DNA of 44,390 bases, taken from positions 1 to 44,390 of the forward strand of contig NETF01000181.1 of the NCBI GenBank assembly GCA_002172675.1, read 5' to 3'. This document shows, piece by piece, positions 15,949-25,345 of this stretch; the first letter of the stretch is position 1, and each line of letters begins with the position of its first letter. The position numbers were made by a program, and so were the translations under genes. The notes under the pieces were generated by a model, which was not told the DNA's origin, did not search any database, and was given only the letters and a program-made list of their open reading frames with translations. The DNA comes from an unicellular cyanobacterium SU3 (GTDB taxonomy: Bacteria > Cyanobacteriota > Cyanobacteriia > Cyanobacteriales > Microcystaceae).

Positions 15949-17517
15949 ATGAGTCTAGAAGCTAGTGCTGCTGATATGGCCATTCAAGAAAATTTAGAAC
16001 AATTTTTAGTGGTTTTATCGGTTTCTTTGAGTGTCGCGACAATTTCTCGTATTTTTTCTTGGTTTCGACAAATTCCTTACACGCTTTTATTAGTAATTGT
16101 CGGCTTAGGATTAGCATTTGTTGATGTTCGCTTGGTTAATCTTTCTCCTGAATTAATTTTAGAGATTTTCTTACCCCCCTTACTATTTGAAGCTGCTTGG
16201 AATATTCGCTGGCGAGAGTTAAAAGAAAATTGGCTTCCTGTTGTCTTATTTGCTATTGTTGGAGTGATTATTTCGGTTGTTGGTATTGCTTTCGCGTTGA
16301 GTGAATTCACCCATTTGGGTTTACCCATTGCCTTATTAGTTGGGGCAAGTTTATCGGCCACCGATCCGGTTTCTGTGGTGGCTTTATTCCGAGAATTAGG
16401 AGCTAGTAAAAAGTTAACAGTATTGATGGAAGGAGAGAGTTTATTTAATGATGGGGTGGCAGTTGTTGCTTTTTTATTATTAGTGGGAATACCTTTAGGA
16501 ACAGAGGTATTTTCGGTTACGGATACAGTGCTTAGTTTTGGTAAGTTTGTTGGTGTTGGTATCGGTTTGGGTTGTTTAGTCGGCTTTGGTATTTCCTATT
16601 TAACCCAACGGTTTGATCTACCTTTAGTTGAGCAATCTTTAACTTTAGTGTCTGCCTATGGTACTTATTTAATTACCGAAGAATTAGGGGGTTCTGGAGT
16701 TATTTCTGTGGTAACAGTTGGTATTATTTTAGGTAACTTTGGCTCTCGTATTGGTATGAATCCCAGAACCCGATTATTAGTATCTGAGTTTTGGGAGTTT
16801 CTAGCCTTTTTTGTTAATTCGATTGTCTTTTTATTGATTGGCGATCAAATCGAATTTGATAGTTTAAGTGATAATTTAGATATTATTGCTATTGCTATTC
16901 TTGCTGTTTTAGCGACTCGTTTTATTGGTATTTATGGATTAGCAAACTTGAGTAATACTTTTACAAAAGTTGATATTAGTGTACCCGAACAAACGGTACT
17001 TTGGTGGGGTGGGTTAAGAGGTTCGGTTTCGATTGCCTTAGCGTTAAGTGTTCCTGTTTCTTTAAATGGAAGACAAGATATTATTGACACGGTGTTTGGT
17101 GTGGTCTTGTTTACTCTATTAATTCAAGGGTTAAGTACACAATGGGTATTGAAAAAATTAGACTTAGTAGGAGATCAACCATTACGTCAAGAATATTCAG
17201 AATTGTTGGCTCGGAAAATTGCTTTAGGACGAGTCATTGACCATTTTCAAACGTTAGATAAATCCCCGAGTATTGACTCAGAATTTTATCGTTATGAAAA
17301 AGAATTAGTGACAGGACAATTAAAATCGATAGAAGAAAAAATTTCTAATTTTCAACAAAAATATCCTCAGTTAGAATCTATTGCTATGCAACAACTTAAA
17401 GATACATTATTAGATATTGAAGCTGATACTTATGCTGAGTTAATTCGTAATGGAAAATTAGGAAAAAATCTGTCTCCTATTGTGTTAGAAATTTTAACAG
17501 AAAGTAGTGAACATTAA
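15949..17517 (+). CDS. nhaS1: Na+/H+ antiporter of the NhaP/CPA1 type (NhaS1-like)
   Basis: A 522-residue cation/proton antiporter with about 12 membrane helices. CPA1 hallmarks are present: the ND/DP ion-site motif SATDPVSVVALF (about 135-146), GESLFNDGVAVVAF (about 161-174) and the WWGGLRGSVSIALALS arginine-containing helix (about 352-367). The last 115 residues are a hydrophilic, cytoplasmic regulatory tail. Length and motifs match cyanobacterial NhaS1. It would export Na+ in exchange for protons at the plasma membrane. It is divergent from the DUF3038 gene. Confidence 0.9.
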   Translation: MSLEASAADMAIQENLEQFLVVLSVSLSVATISRIFSWFRQIPYTLLLVIVGLGLAFVDVRLVNLSPELILEIFLPPLLFEAAWNIRWRELKENWLPVVLFAIVGVIISVVGIAFALSEFTHLGLPIALLVGASLSATDPVSVVALFRELGASKKLTVLMEGESLFNDGVAVVAFLLLVGIPLGTEVFSVTDTVLSFGKFVGVGIGLGCLVGFGISYLTQRFDLPLVEQSLTLVSAYGTYLITEELGGSGVISVVTVGIILGNFGSRIGMNPRTRLLVSEFWEFLAFFVNSIVFLLIGDQIEFDSLSDNLDIIAIAILAVLATRFIGIYGLANLSNTFTKVDISVPEQTVLWWGGLRGSVSIALALSVPVSLNGRQDIIDTVFGVVLFTLLIQGLSTQWVLKKLDLVGDQPLRQEYSELLARKIALGRVIDHFQTLDKSPSIDSEFYRYEKELVTGQLKSIEEKISNFQQKYPQLESIAMQQLKDTLLDIEADTYAELIRNGKLGKNLSPIVLEILTESSEH

Positions 17518-17542
17518 TCAGTGACCAGTTATCAGTTAAGTA

Positions 17543-18268
17543 TTATTGAGAACTAATTAATACAAATCCCCTCGTTTTTTTAGAAACCGAATCAATAGTA
17601 TTGGTGGCTTTCCAAAGGTCTTCTGCTTTGACCCAAACGGGGGGATATTTGTAACGAGAAACGTCTAAAATTAAAAAGCGATCGCTTTCTTGATTGTAGG
17701 CTGCAATAGGAGAAATATGTCCCCCTCTTTCTTGCCCAATAGTAGCCCTTAAATAGTTCACTAAAACAAAATTATTCCCTTGTTTTAAATTATTAATAAT
17801 TTGCTGGCGAAATTCTTGTAAACTGACTTCATCCCCATGATAAACTTCAACATCAAGGGAATAACTTTTTAATAAACCGCCTAATTCTTGTAAGGTCATT
17901 CCTTGTCGAGAAACGGTTTCTTTTGTAATAATAGTTTCTGTTTGTGGGTTATCAAAAAAATTATCTTGAGTAAAGCGATGATACATAACCCATTCTGTGG
18001 CTTTTGGTGCAGGAATAGACAAAGCATTTAATACCATTACTATACTTGCAACCCCACAAAACGCTAAGTTTTCTTGAGTTTCAAATTGAAGACTTAAAGG
18101 GATATAATCTTGACGAGCATTACTTTCTATTAGTAACGTTTCCCCTTGAGAAGAATTAAAATTAATCAAATTCTCATGCAGGGGTAATTTTGTTTGAGCA
18201 AGGATTTGACTCGGAATAAAACCAACCCCTAACAACATAACTTTTGCAATTAGCTTTTTAATCTTCAT
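17543..18268 (-). CDS. Exported phytochelatin-synthase-like cysteine peptidase
   Basis: A 241-residue protein with a signal peptide (KIKK, hydrophobic core, ILAQ at about 25) and the phytochelatin synthase core. The papain-like triad is visible as Cys71 (FCGVAS), His184 (GGHISPIAAY) and Asp202 (LDVSRYKYPP). Prokaryotic homologues such as the Nostoc protein lack the C-terminal metal-sensing domain, as here, and mainly cleave glycine from glutathione or its conjugates. The signal peptide suggests a periplasmic role. It overlaps nothing but lies five bases after the amidohydrolase stop, so the two are probably one operon. Confidence 0.85.
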   Translation of the reverse strand: MKIKKLIAKVMLLGVGFIPSQILAQTKLPLHENLINFNSSQGETLLIESNARQDYIPLSLQFETQENLAFCGVASIVMVLNALSIPAPKATEWVMYHRFTQDNFFDNPQTETIITKETVSRQGMTLQELGGLLKSYSLDVEVYHGDEVSLQEFRQQIINNLKQGNNFVLVNYLRATIGQERGGHISPIAAYNQESDRFLILDVSRYKYPPVWVKAEDLWKATNTIDSVSKKTRGFVLISSQ

Positions 18269-18273
18269 TGACT

Positions 18274-19503
18274 TTAATTACAAAATTTTTCCACACAACG
18301 AACAAACATTTCAACTCCTAACGGTAACACAGTTTCGTCAAAATCAAAGCGAGGGTGATGATGGGGATAGTTTAAGCCTTTTTCTGCATTAGCTGACCCC
18401 AAAAAGAAGTAACATCCTGGCACTTCTTTTAAAAAGAAAGACATATCTTCTCCTCCCATGGTTTGACAAGTTGGGGCAATTCCTGCAGGGGTTTCTACCA
18501 CTTCTAAAGCGACAGATTTGACCAACTCTGCCATATTGTCATTATTAATAACAGGAGGATACAAACGCCAATAATCTAACTCATAATCTGCTCCATATCC
18601 TTGACAAATTCCTTTAACAATATCCTCAATTCTTTGACCAAAATAGCCCTCAAATTCAGGCTTAAAATAACGTACCGTTCCACTCATCCTAGCGGTATCT
18701 GCAATAACATTTAAAGCGGTTCCGGCGTGTAATTCTCCTATTGTCACCACCGCAGAATCAATGGGATTAACATTCCGAGAAACAATCGATTGTAAAGCAT
18801 TAACAATCTGTGCGCTAACCACTACAGAATCAATGGTTTGATGAGGCATAGCCCCATGACCCCCTTTCCCGAAGATATTGAGGCAAAAACACTCTACAGC
18901 AGCCATTAATGGACCGCTACGGACTCCTACAGTTCCCAAAGGAAGATTATTCCATAAGTGTAAACCAATAATTCCATCTACGTCAGGATTGTTTAACACA
19001 CCCGCTTCTATCATGGGTTTTGCACCCCCCGGACTTTCTTCTGCTGGTTGAAAAATAATTTTGACGGTTCCTTTAAAGGATGGACGATGTTGCCACAAAT
19101 AGTAAGCTGTTCCTAAAGCGATGGTTACATGGCCATCATGTCCGCAAGCGTGCATGGTTCCTTCGTGGAGGGAACGATAAGGGACTTCGTTTTCTTCATG
19201 GATGGGTAAAGCATCCATATCTGCACGAATGGCTAAAACAGGGCCTGGATGGGAACTTTCAATGGTTGCAACAATTCCTGTCTTGGCAATTCCTGTTTCA
19301 TGGGGAATGCCCATTTCTGTTAACTTTTGAGTAATAAATTTAGCAGTAATGTCCTCTTGAAATCCTAACTCTGGTCGTTGGTGTAGATAGCGTCGCCATT
19401 CTACTAATTGCAGGTTAAGATTGCGAATTTCTAGGCGAATTTGTGAAAAGTTAACGGAATTTGCTTGGGGAAAGGTAGAAATCATTGCAGATGTTACAGA
19501 CAT
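18274..19503 (-). CDS. M20D family amidohydrolase (HipO / IAA-amino-acid hydrolase type)
   Basis: About 409 residues. A metal-dependent amidase with the M20D pattern: LHQRPELGFQE near residue 40, AIRADMDALPI, then HACGHDGHVTIALG with the metal ligands, and QPAEESPGGAKPMIE around the catalytic Glu pair; a lid domain (about 190-300) follows. These enzymes release amino acids from N-acyl conjugates such as hippurate or auxin conjugates; the actual substrate is unknown. Start choice is uncertain: GTG 19545, ATG 19503 or ATG 19485. It is first in a likely two-gene operon with the phytochelatin-synthase-like gene. Confidence 0.88.
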   Translation of the reverse strand: MSVTSAMISTFPQANSVNFSQIRLEIRNLNLQLVEWRRYLHQRPELGFQEDITAKFITQKLTEMGIPHETGIAKTGIVATIESSHPGPVLAIRADMDALPIHEENEVPYRSLHEGTMHACGHDGHVTIALGTAYYLWQHRPSFKGTVKIIFQPAEESPGGAKPMIEAGVLNNPDVDGIIGLHLWNNLPLGTVGVRSGPLMAAVECFCLNIFGKGGHGAMPHQTIDSVVVSAQIVNALQSIVSRNVNPIDSAVVTIGELHAGTALNVIADTARMSGTVRYFKPEFEGYFGQRIEDIVKGICQGYGADYELDYWRLYPPVINNDNMAELVKSVALEVVETPAGIAPTCQTMGGEDMSFFLKEVPGCYFFLGSANAEKGLNYPHHHPRFDFDETVLPLGVEMFVRCVEKFCN

Positions 19504-19607
19504 TAATGAGACGTTTTCTATCTTTCCTATTGTATCGCTGATCACTTAGCAGCTATTCTAAATTTAGAATTTAGAATTAATTAAACATTCTGGATTCTAT
19601 ATGCTTA

Positions 19608-19802
19608 TCATTGTTCAACAATAATGATGATATTTTTTCTAATTGGTAAGACTTCTATTAATTCTTGATGAATAAATTGATAAAATCTTTCGTTTGAAAT
19701 ATCTTGTTCTATGTCCCAATTTTCTTTAAGATTAATATAACTTAAGTCTATGTGTAATGACGGAATAACTACATGAAAGCTTACCAAAATATACCTATTC
19801 AA
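19608..19802 (-). other. Possible gene fragment facing the dipeptidase gene
   Basis: A 64-codon open frame on the minus strand that overlaps the first 30 bases of the dipeptidase gene. Its second half (ENWDIEQDISNERFYQFIHQ and on) looks protein-like, but there is no ribosome site and I know no family. It may be the remnant of a lost gene, or chance. The palindrome TTCTAAATTTAGAA lies nearby at about 19556-19569. Confidence 0.2.
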
Positions 19803-20459
19803 GATTGTGGAGAACCCCTAATTGCTATTCCTTTAGAACAGTTTTCCGTAGAAACACCCCATCCCTACCAAAAGTTAGGTGCTAGTTATGGAGAAAAATC
19901 TCCTTATTATTTACGACCTAAAGTAATAGAAGCACTCAGACAAGCACAAACTTATCTACAACAACAATATGCAGGGTGGAAAATACACATTTTTGATGCT
20001 TATCGTCCCGTTGCAGTACAACAATTTATGGTAAATTATACGTTTACGTCTTTACTCAAAGAAAAGGGGTTAACCATAGACAGTTTATCTGAAACCGAAA
20101 AAGATAATCTTTGGCAGCAAGTGTATCAAATATGGGCTATTCCTAGTGATGATTTGGCTACTCCGCCTCCCCATAGTACCGGTGGGGCGGTTGATATTAC
20201 TTTAATCGATGATCGAGGTCAATTGTTGGATATGGGAGGGATGATTGACGAATTATCCGAGCGATCGCAACCTAATTATTATGCTAACCATACTGACAAC
20301 CTAGGACAAGCTTACCATCAGAAAAGAGCATTGCTCAATGAAATCATGACTCAAGCAGGATTTTTACGCCATCCTGGGGAATGGTGGCATTTTTCACTGG
20401 GGGATCAAATGTGGTCATGGCAAGGGCAAAAAGGGATTGCTTATTATGGGAGAGCTTAA
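19773..20459 (+). CDS. D-alanyl-D-alanine dipeptidase (VanX/DdpX, peptidase M15D)
   Basis: A 228-residue zinc dipeptidase. Motifs are complete: DAYRP with the oxyanion Arg78, the zinc ligands His134 and Asp141 in HSTGGAVD, and catalytic Glu203 with zinc ligand His206 in GEWWHF. The family splits D-Ala-D-Ala; outside vancomycin-resistance operons it is thought to serve in cell-wall turnover or D-Ala scavenging. No signal peptide is seen, so it is probably cytoplasmic. No vanH or vanA genes are nearby. Its TAA is directly followed by the stop of the convergent protease gene, leaving no gap. Confidence 0.9.
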   Translation: MKAYQNIPIQDCGEPLIAIPLEQFSVETPHPYQKLGASYGEKSPYYLRPKVIEALRQAQTYLQQQYAGWKIHIFDAYRPVAVQQFMVNYTFTSLLKEKGLTIDSLSETEKDNLWQQVYQIWAIPSDDLATPPPHSTGGAVDITLIDDRGQLLDMGGMIDELSERSQPNYYANHTDNLGQAYHQKRALLNEIMTQAGFLRHPGEWWHFSLGDQMWSWQGQKGIAYYGRA

Positions 20460-21647
20460 TTAATTGGCCGGGAAAGAACCAGGTAATACTTTTAAGGTTT
20501 TGGATTTTCCATCCCGAATTACTTCAACAGCTAAGGTTTCCCCGATGGTGCTAAGTTCTACTTCTTCTTGCACTTCAACCGCTTGAGTGACAGGTTTACC
20601 TGCGACTCTGAGAATAATATCCCCTGGTTTGAATCCTGCTTTTTGGGCGGGGGACTCATCAACCACTCGCACCACTAAAACCCCTTCGTCATTAGTGACT
20701 TTAAACCCAAGTTGTGGATCTTGATTTAATTCTTTGCTTAGTTCTGGGTTGAGGGTGATCATGTGGATACCCAGATAAGGATGGTCTGCTTTTCCGTTGG
20801 TTAATAGTTGGTTAGCTACCCGTTGGGCGGTTTCGATGGGTATGGCAAACCCTAACCCTTGAGCATCGGCCCGAATGGCTGTATTAATCCCGATGACCTG
20901 GCCTTGAGCATTCAGTAAGGGCCCGCCGGAGTTTCCTGGGTTAATAGCTGCATCAGTTTGGATGAAACGAACTCGTTTATCAGGAACACCCACTTCTGTA
21001 CTTGATCGCCCTAACGCGCTAATAATACCCACAGTCACCGTATTATCGAGTCCGAGGGGGTTACCAATAGCGATCGCCCATTCTCCTGGGTTCAGTTCTT
21101 CTGCACTGCCAATGGCTACCGTTGGCAAGTCTTGGGCTTCAATTTTTACCACAGCCACATCAGTCATGGGATCAGTTCCTAACACTTTTCCTTCATAGAC
21201 TTTGCCATCTTTGAGGGTTACTTTAACTTCTTTTGTGCCATCGACGACATGAGCATTAGTTAATAATTGTCCATCGGGCGTTAGAATAAATCCTGATCCG
21301 GTTCCCCGTTCAATGTGTTCTCTGGGAATGGGAAGCTCGCTACCGAAAAAACGACGGAAAAAAGGATGTTCAAATGTTTCTCCCATTTGATTAGAAACCT
21401 GTCGGGTTGCATCAATACGAACCACTGCTGGCCCGACTTTGTGGGCTGCTTCAGCAATAAAATTTAAGTTCGCTTTAGAAGAAGATTTTGCAGGAAAGGG
21501 AAAGGGTTTAAGGTTTGTGGGAACCACTGCCGGCGGTTGACTGGTTTGCTCTTGAGGGGTTTGAGTCCAGTAACGACTTGCCCAGACTCCTGCACTTCCA
21601 CCTAAGACCAATAGTGTTACATAGACAAATAACTGTTTAATACGCAT
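20460..21647 (-). CDS. hhoA: HtrA/Deg-family serine protease, HhoA-like
   Basis: A 395-residue Deg protease. It has an N-terminal signal or anchor (QLFVYVTLLVLGGSAGVWA), a trypsin-like domain with the triad His133 (TNAHVV), Asp163 (TDVAVV) and Ser240 (GNSGGP), and one PDZ domain (about 285-390; YLGIHM to the GETLAVEVIRDGK segment). Single-PDZ Deg proteases HhoA, HhoB and HtrA of cyanobacteria handle damaged exported proteins. Which of the three this is cannot be settled by eye. Its stop abuts that of the dipeptidase gene. Confidence 0.9.
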   Translation of the reverse strand: MRIKQLFVYVTLLVLGGSAGVWASRYWTQTPQEQTSQPPAVVPTNLKPFPFPAKSSSKANLNFIAEAAHKVGPAVVRIDATRQVSNQMGETFEHPFFRRFFGSELPIPREHIERGTGSGFILTPDGQLLTNAHVVDGTKEVKVTLKDGKVYEGKVLGTDPMTDVAVVKIEAQDLPTVAIGSAEELNPGEWAIAIGNPLGLDNTVTVGIISALGRSSTEVGVPDKRVRFIQTDAAINPGNSGGPLLNAQGQVIGINTAIRADAQGLGFAIPIETAQRVANQLLTNGKADHPYLGIHMITLNPELSKELNQDPQLGFKVTNDEGVLVVRVVDESPAQKAGFKPGDIILRVAGKPVTQAVEVQEEVELSTIGETLAVEVIRDGKSKTLKVLPGSFPAN

Positions 21648-21801
21648 GATACTTTTAATTTTTTATAATCACAGGGTTCCCTATTCAAAATTATGACAAA
21701 GTTTCCTGAAAAACAGTTAACTCCTATGGGTTTATTTTAGCTTTGGGGTGTCGAATGTAAAGTTTAGTGTAAAAACCATTAGTGAACTTTTACTGTACCC
21801 C

Positions 21802-23184
21802 TTACCTCAAAATGTTATCCTGTTCAAATCTATTGTCAAACTCATCAAGATCATTCAAGGGATTTCCTCTCCTTTCTATTTCTTGTTCAATTCTATCAAT
21901 ATTGATGTTACTGGGATCGCTTTCATTGGGTGATGGGGGTAACTCTTCTTGAACTGGGGGAGGTGTTTGTTCTTGCATTCCTTGATTAACTTTTTGAATT
22001 TGTGCTAAGAAATGTCCTTGATTATGATTCAAAGAACGGGCTAGGATTAATCCTTCTTGAAAGGCTGCTAAGGCAGGATCATAAAGTTGTTTGTCTAGAT
22101 AAATTTCTCCAATTTTGTCATAAACTTTCATTAAACCGTAATAATTATAAGATAATTGTTCGACTTGAATTAAACGTTGATAAATTTGTAAAGCATATTC
22201 TTCTTGTTCATAATCGGTGTATAAATCAGCGAGTTGGGTTAATGCTTCTGCTGCTGCTCCAAATAATTGTAAAGACCAAGCTAAAGCATAGGCCTCTTGA
22301 TAATTTTGGCTGGCTAACTCTGGTTGATCTAATGTTTCATAATCTTTACCAATATCAATTTTTAGGGGTGGGACAAACTGAATCTTTTCACTGGCTAAAT
22401 AACTATCGACTAATCTTTGTTTAATCGCTGCTGCATTATCGGCTTGTAAGGAGGCTGTATAAATTTCAGCTAAGGCTTGTAAATATAATCCTTCTTCGTA
22501 GGTATTTTGTTCTGCTTGAGCAATCTCTAATAATTCCTCATAGACGGCTGCAGCGTTGGGATAATCGAATTTGGCTAAATAGAGTCTTCCTAATCCTTGC
22601 AAGGCTTCTTTTATGGTAAAAGGACTATCATTTTCTCTGGCATAGTTTAAGACTTTTTGATAAACAATAATGGAATTATCTAAACTATGTAACTTCTCAT
22701 AAGCATTGGCTAAAGCAATTAAAAATGCTGGACTTAAGGGATCTTCTTTTTCTGATAATTCTTGTAATTCTACCAGTCTTTTCGTAATAATTTGTACATC
22801 TTCTGTACGGGTTCTATTCCAAGCAATTTCTCCGACTCTTCCTAAAGCATTGATTTCTTCTATTCTGCCTAAAACTCGTCTTAATCTTAATTCTCGGTAC
22901 CAAATTTCAAAGGCAAGGTTATCATTTCCAGCCTCTAATTGTTGTTGTGCTTGTTGATTAAGTTGGTCTAATTCTCTTCTTAATCTTTTTTCTTCTAATG
23001 GAGTTAATGGCCGAGGAACCGATGGAAGCAAAGGATCATCTAAAGGAATTTCTAAAGGGGTTAATTCTGGCTCAGGCAAGGATAAGACCATCTGATTAGA
23101 TACTATTAAATCCCCAGAATACAAAAGACAAGTTAAGCTAATTAAAACAGGAATTTTACTAATATAACCACGAAAATAAAACAT
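21802..23184 (-). CDS. Exported TPR-repeat protein
   Basis: About 460 residues. The preferred start is the ATG at 23184, since GAGGA lies six to seven bases upstream; an in-frame TTG at 23214 is less likely. An N-terminal hydrophobic segment (ISKIPVLISLTCLLYSGDLIV) suggests export or anchoring. A Pro-rich stretch precedes a coiled coil, then about seven TPR-like helical hairpins (about residues 90-395; for example AALTQLADLYTDYEQEEYAL). The C-terminus is acidic and disordered with a PPPVQEELPPSP linker. TPR arrays bind proteins; the partner is unknown. It is divergent from the phytase-like gene. Confidence 0.75.
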   Translation of the reverse strand: MFYFRGYISKIPVLISLTCLLYSGDLIVSNQMVLSLPEPELTPLEIPLDDPLLPSVPRPLTPLEEKRLRRELDQLNQQAQQQLEAGNDNLAFEIWYRELRLRRVLGRIEEINALGRVGEIAWNRTRTEDVQIITKRLVELQELSEKEDPLSPAFLIALANAYEKLHSLDNSIIVYQKVLNYARENDSPFTIKEALQGLGRLYLAKFDYPNAAAVYEELLEIAQAEQNTYEEGLYLQALAEIYTASLQADNAAAIKQRLVDSYLASEKIQFVPPLKIDIGKDYETLDQPELASQNYQEAYALAWSLQLFGAAAEALTQLADLYTDYEQEEYALQIYQRLIQVEQLSYNYYGLMKVYDKIGEIYLDKQLYDPALAAFQEGLILARSLNHNQGHFLAQIQKVNQGMQEQTPPPVQEELPPSPNESDPSNINIDRIEQEIERRGNPLNDLDEFDNRFEQDNILR

Positions 23185-23233
23185 AATTTTCCTCACCAAC
23201 ATTAAGTTTGACAAACAAGTCCAAAAGCCAATA

Positions 23234-23265
23234 ACTGGTCACTGGTTACTGCTCACTGTTCACTG
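23234..23265 (+). repeat. Heptamer tandem repeat between divergent genes
   Basis: ACTGGTC, ACTGGTT, ACTGCTC, ACTGTTC, then ACTG: four and a half degenerate 7-bp units. They occupy much of the gap between the TPR gene (minus) and the phytase-like gene (plus), so they may alter promoter spacing. Confidence 0.85.
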
Positions 23266-23312
23266 AATATAAGATAACATTTGAAAGAGAATTGTATTAT
23301 GGGGACAACCGT

Positions 23313-24458
23313 GTGAGGAAATTATCTAACCTTATCCTAGCCTTAATTGTCATTATTGGTTTATCTGCTTGTGGTACTATGCCTCAAATTTCAGCAGAAG
23401 AGCGATTATTTCCACCAATAACCTTAGAATTTTTAGATAAGTATGATATTCAACCCCAAAATTTTCAGAATACTCCCATAGGGGGTTTATCTGCTCTTAC
23501 CTATGATCGCCAACGTGATCGCTTTTATGCTTTGTCTGACGATCGCTCTCAACAAGCGCCGGCAAGATTCTATACCCTTAAAATAGACTTAACAACCACC
23601 GATGAGCAACCAGTTACAATTGAAGGGGTAACGGTAGAAAATGTCACCTTTCTCAAAGATCAAACAGGACAAAATTACTCATCCCAAACCATCGATCCAG
23701 AGGGCATTGCTTTGTCCCCTAGAGGCACTTTATTTATATCTAGTGAAGGAGTACCTAACGAGGGAATTAACCCCTTTATCGGCGAATTTGAACCCACTAC
23801 AGGACAACTTCAACAGGAGATTCGTCTACCGCAACGTTATTTAATGGCAACTGATTCAGACACGGAACCCCAAGGAGTCGAAAATAATCTAGGGTTTGAA
23901 CCATTAACCATTAGTGCGACGAGTACCTTAAAAGATGACCCTTTTCGCATTTTTACCGCCACAGAAGCATCACTCAAACAGGATACAGCTTCGACTCCTC
24001 CTGTTAATATTCCAGTCCGTCTGCTGCATTATGTCATCAGTCCAGTAGGCCCTCCAGTGTTACTGGCCGAACATTTATACTTATTAGATGAAACCCCAAA
24101 AGGTGCGATCGCTAATGGACTCACAGAATTACTTGCTTTACCCCGTGAAGGTTCTTGGTTAAGTTTAGAGCGAACCTTTGGAATGTTTGGGTTCGGCGCA
24201 AAATTATTTCAAGTGGTGAATAGTGCTGCTTCTGAAACTTCAACTATTGGCAGTTTTAAAGAGGGAATAGAAGGGATTAAACCATTACGAAAAAAACTAT
24301 TATTAGATTTAGAAAGTTTAGACATTGAGTTAGATAATTTAGAAGGAATGACCCTCGGACCCAGATTAACTAATGGTAGTGAAACCCTATTTTTAATCAG
24401 CGATGATAACTTTAATAGTGAACAAAAAACTCAACTTTTATTATTCAATGTACGGTGA
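23313..24458 (+). CDS. Esterase-like-activity-of-phytase family lipoprotein
   Basis: About 381 residues. A lipoprotein signal peptide ends in the lipobox LSAC (Cys becomes lipidated). The rest follows the esterase-like activity of phytase family (PF13449 type): GGLSALTYDRQRDRFYALSDDR, then IDPEGIAL, GVPNEGI, and the C-terminal LDNLEGMTLGP and LFLISDDNF segments of a six-bladed beta-propeller. True substrates are mostly unknown; phosphate esters are possible. Start: a GTG at 23313 gives a standard signal peptide (MRKLSNLIL); a TTG at 23292 would add seven residues. Confidence 0.85.
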   Translation: MRKLSNLILALIVIIGLSACGTMPQISAEERLFPPITLEFLDKYDIQPQNFQNTPIGGLSALTYDRQRDRFYALSDDRSQQAPARFYTLKIDLTTTDEQPVTIEGVTVENVTFLKDQTGQNYSSQTIDPEGIALSPRGTLFISSEGVPNEGINPFIGEFEPTTGQLQQEIRLPQRYLMATDSDTEPQGVENNLGFEPLTISATSTLKDDPFRIFTATEASLKQDTASTPPVNIPVRLLHYVISPVGPPVLLAEHLYLLDETPKGAIANGLTELLALPREGSWLSLERTFGMFGFGAKLFQVVNSAASETSTIGSFKEGIEGIKPLRKKLLLDLESLDIELDNLEGMTLGPRLTNGSETLFLISDDNFNSEQKTQLLLFNVR

Positions 24459-24628
24459 AGGATTATCGGATGTTTAAGAGCAATCGTTATCCTCAGGGAT
24501 GTTATATACGTACGTGACATAAACTTATACATCAAAGTTTACATTTTGGGGATGACAAATTGCCTTTGATCGAGTTTAATCGGGAACAACAATGTAATGC
24601 TCAAATTTTTAACTTGATTAGGACTAAA

Positions 24629-25294
24629 ATGATAATGAAACTTTCTAAGTTAGTAACCTTGACAACAGGACTAAGTTTAGGGCTAGGCTGTTTATCGAAT
24701 CAAGAAGCGATCGCTGGGACATTAGGGGGTGATTTTGCAGGAAAATCCATTGAAAAAATTAGTTTAATTGCAAATGAAGTGTCCATTGAACCCAAAGACT
24801 CTTTAACAAATTATACTTTAGAATTGCAACTAAAAGTTTCGTTTCTCGACGCAGAAGAACAACCAGGAGAAGGAACTTGGTTTATTAATCGTAGCGGTAG
24901 TTTCAACACTGTGGGTTCTCTGTTCACTTTAAGAGTCGATTTTTGCGAATCATCCGCTTCCTCTTCTCTTTGTCATTCTTTATTCGATAATTTCATTACC
25001 ATTAACAATAATACTCCCATTGGTAAACAATTTAGCAGAACACATAACGAGGTAGAAGATATTGTTACGCTTTTAACCAATGATGTAGATAATAATGTGA
25101 GATTAGAAGCCACTTTAATTGGAAGTCCATTCAATCAAAGTTTTACACAAAGTACCTCAGAAAGTATATTTTTTGTTTCAACTCCCCCTGTTGAACCTGC
25201 TACGATTCCAGAACCTTTAACAATTCTAGGTTCAGCAACTGCCATCGGTTTTGGTGCCTTTTTTAAGCGTAAATTAGGTCAAAAAAAATCTTGA
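24629..25294 (+). CDS. PEP-CTERM sorted exported protein
   Basis: About 221 residues. The start at ATG 24629 follows AGGA by five bases and gives a clean signal peptide (KLSKLVTLTTGLSLGLG, cleavage near AIAG). The mature part is Ser/Asn/Thr-rich and beta-prone. The C-terminus carries the PEP-CTERM signal: IPEP, a hydrophobic helix, and a basic KRKLGQKK tail, which exosortase recognises in exopolysaccharide-producing bacteria. No exosortase is in the window. The domain itself is unknown. It lies just before the agarase-like gene, 51 bases away on the same strand. Confidence 0.82.
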   Translation: MIMKLSKLVTLTTGLSLGLGCLSNQEAIAGTLGGDFAGKSIEKISLIANEVSIEPKDSLTNYTLELQLKVSFLDAEEQPGEGTWFINRSGSFNTVGSLFTLRVDFCESSASSSLCHSLFDNFITINNNTPIGKQFSRTHNEVEDIVTLLTNDVDNNVRLEATLIGSPFNQSFTQSTSESIFFVSTPPVEPATIPEPLTILGSATAIGFGAFFKRKLGQKKS

Positions 25295-25345
25295 TCAAAA
25301 GAATTTTAAGTTCATTAATTAAGCTAATTTGGATTAGGTATTATT

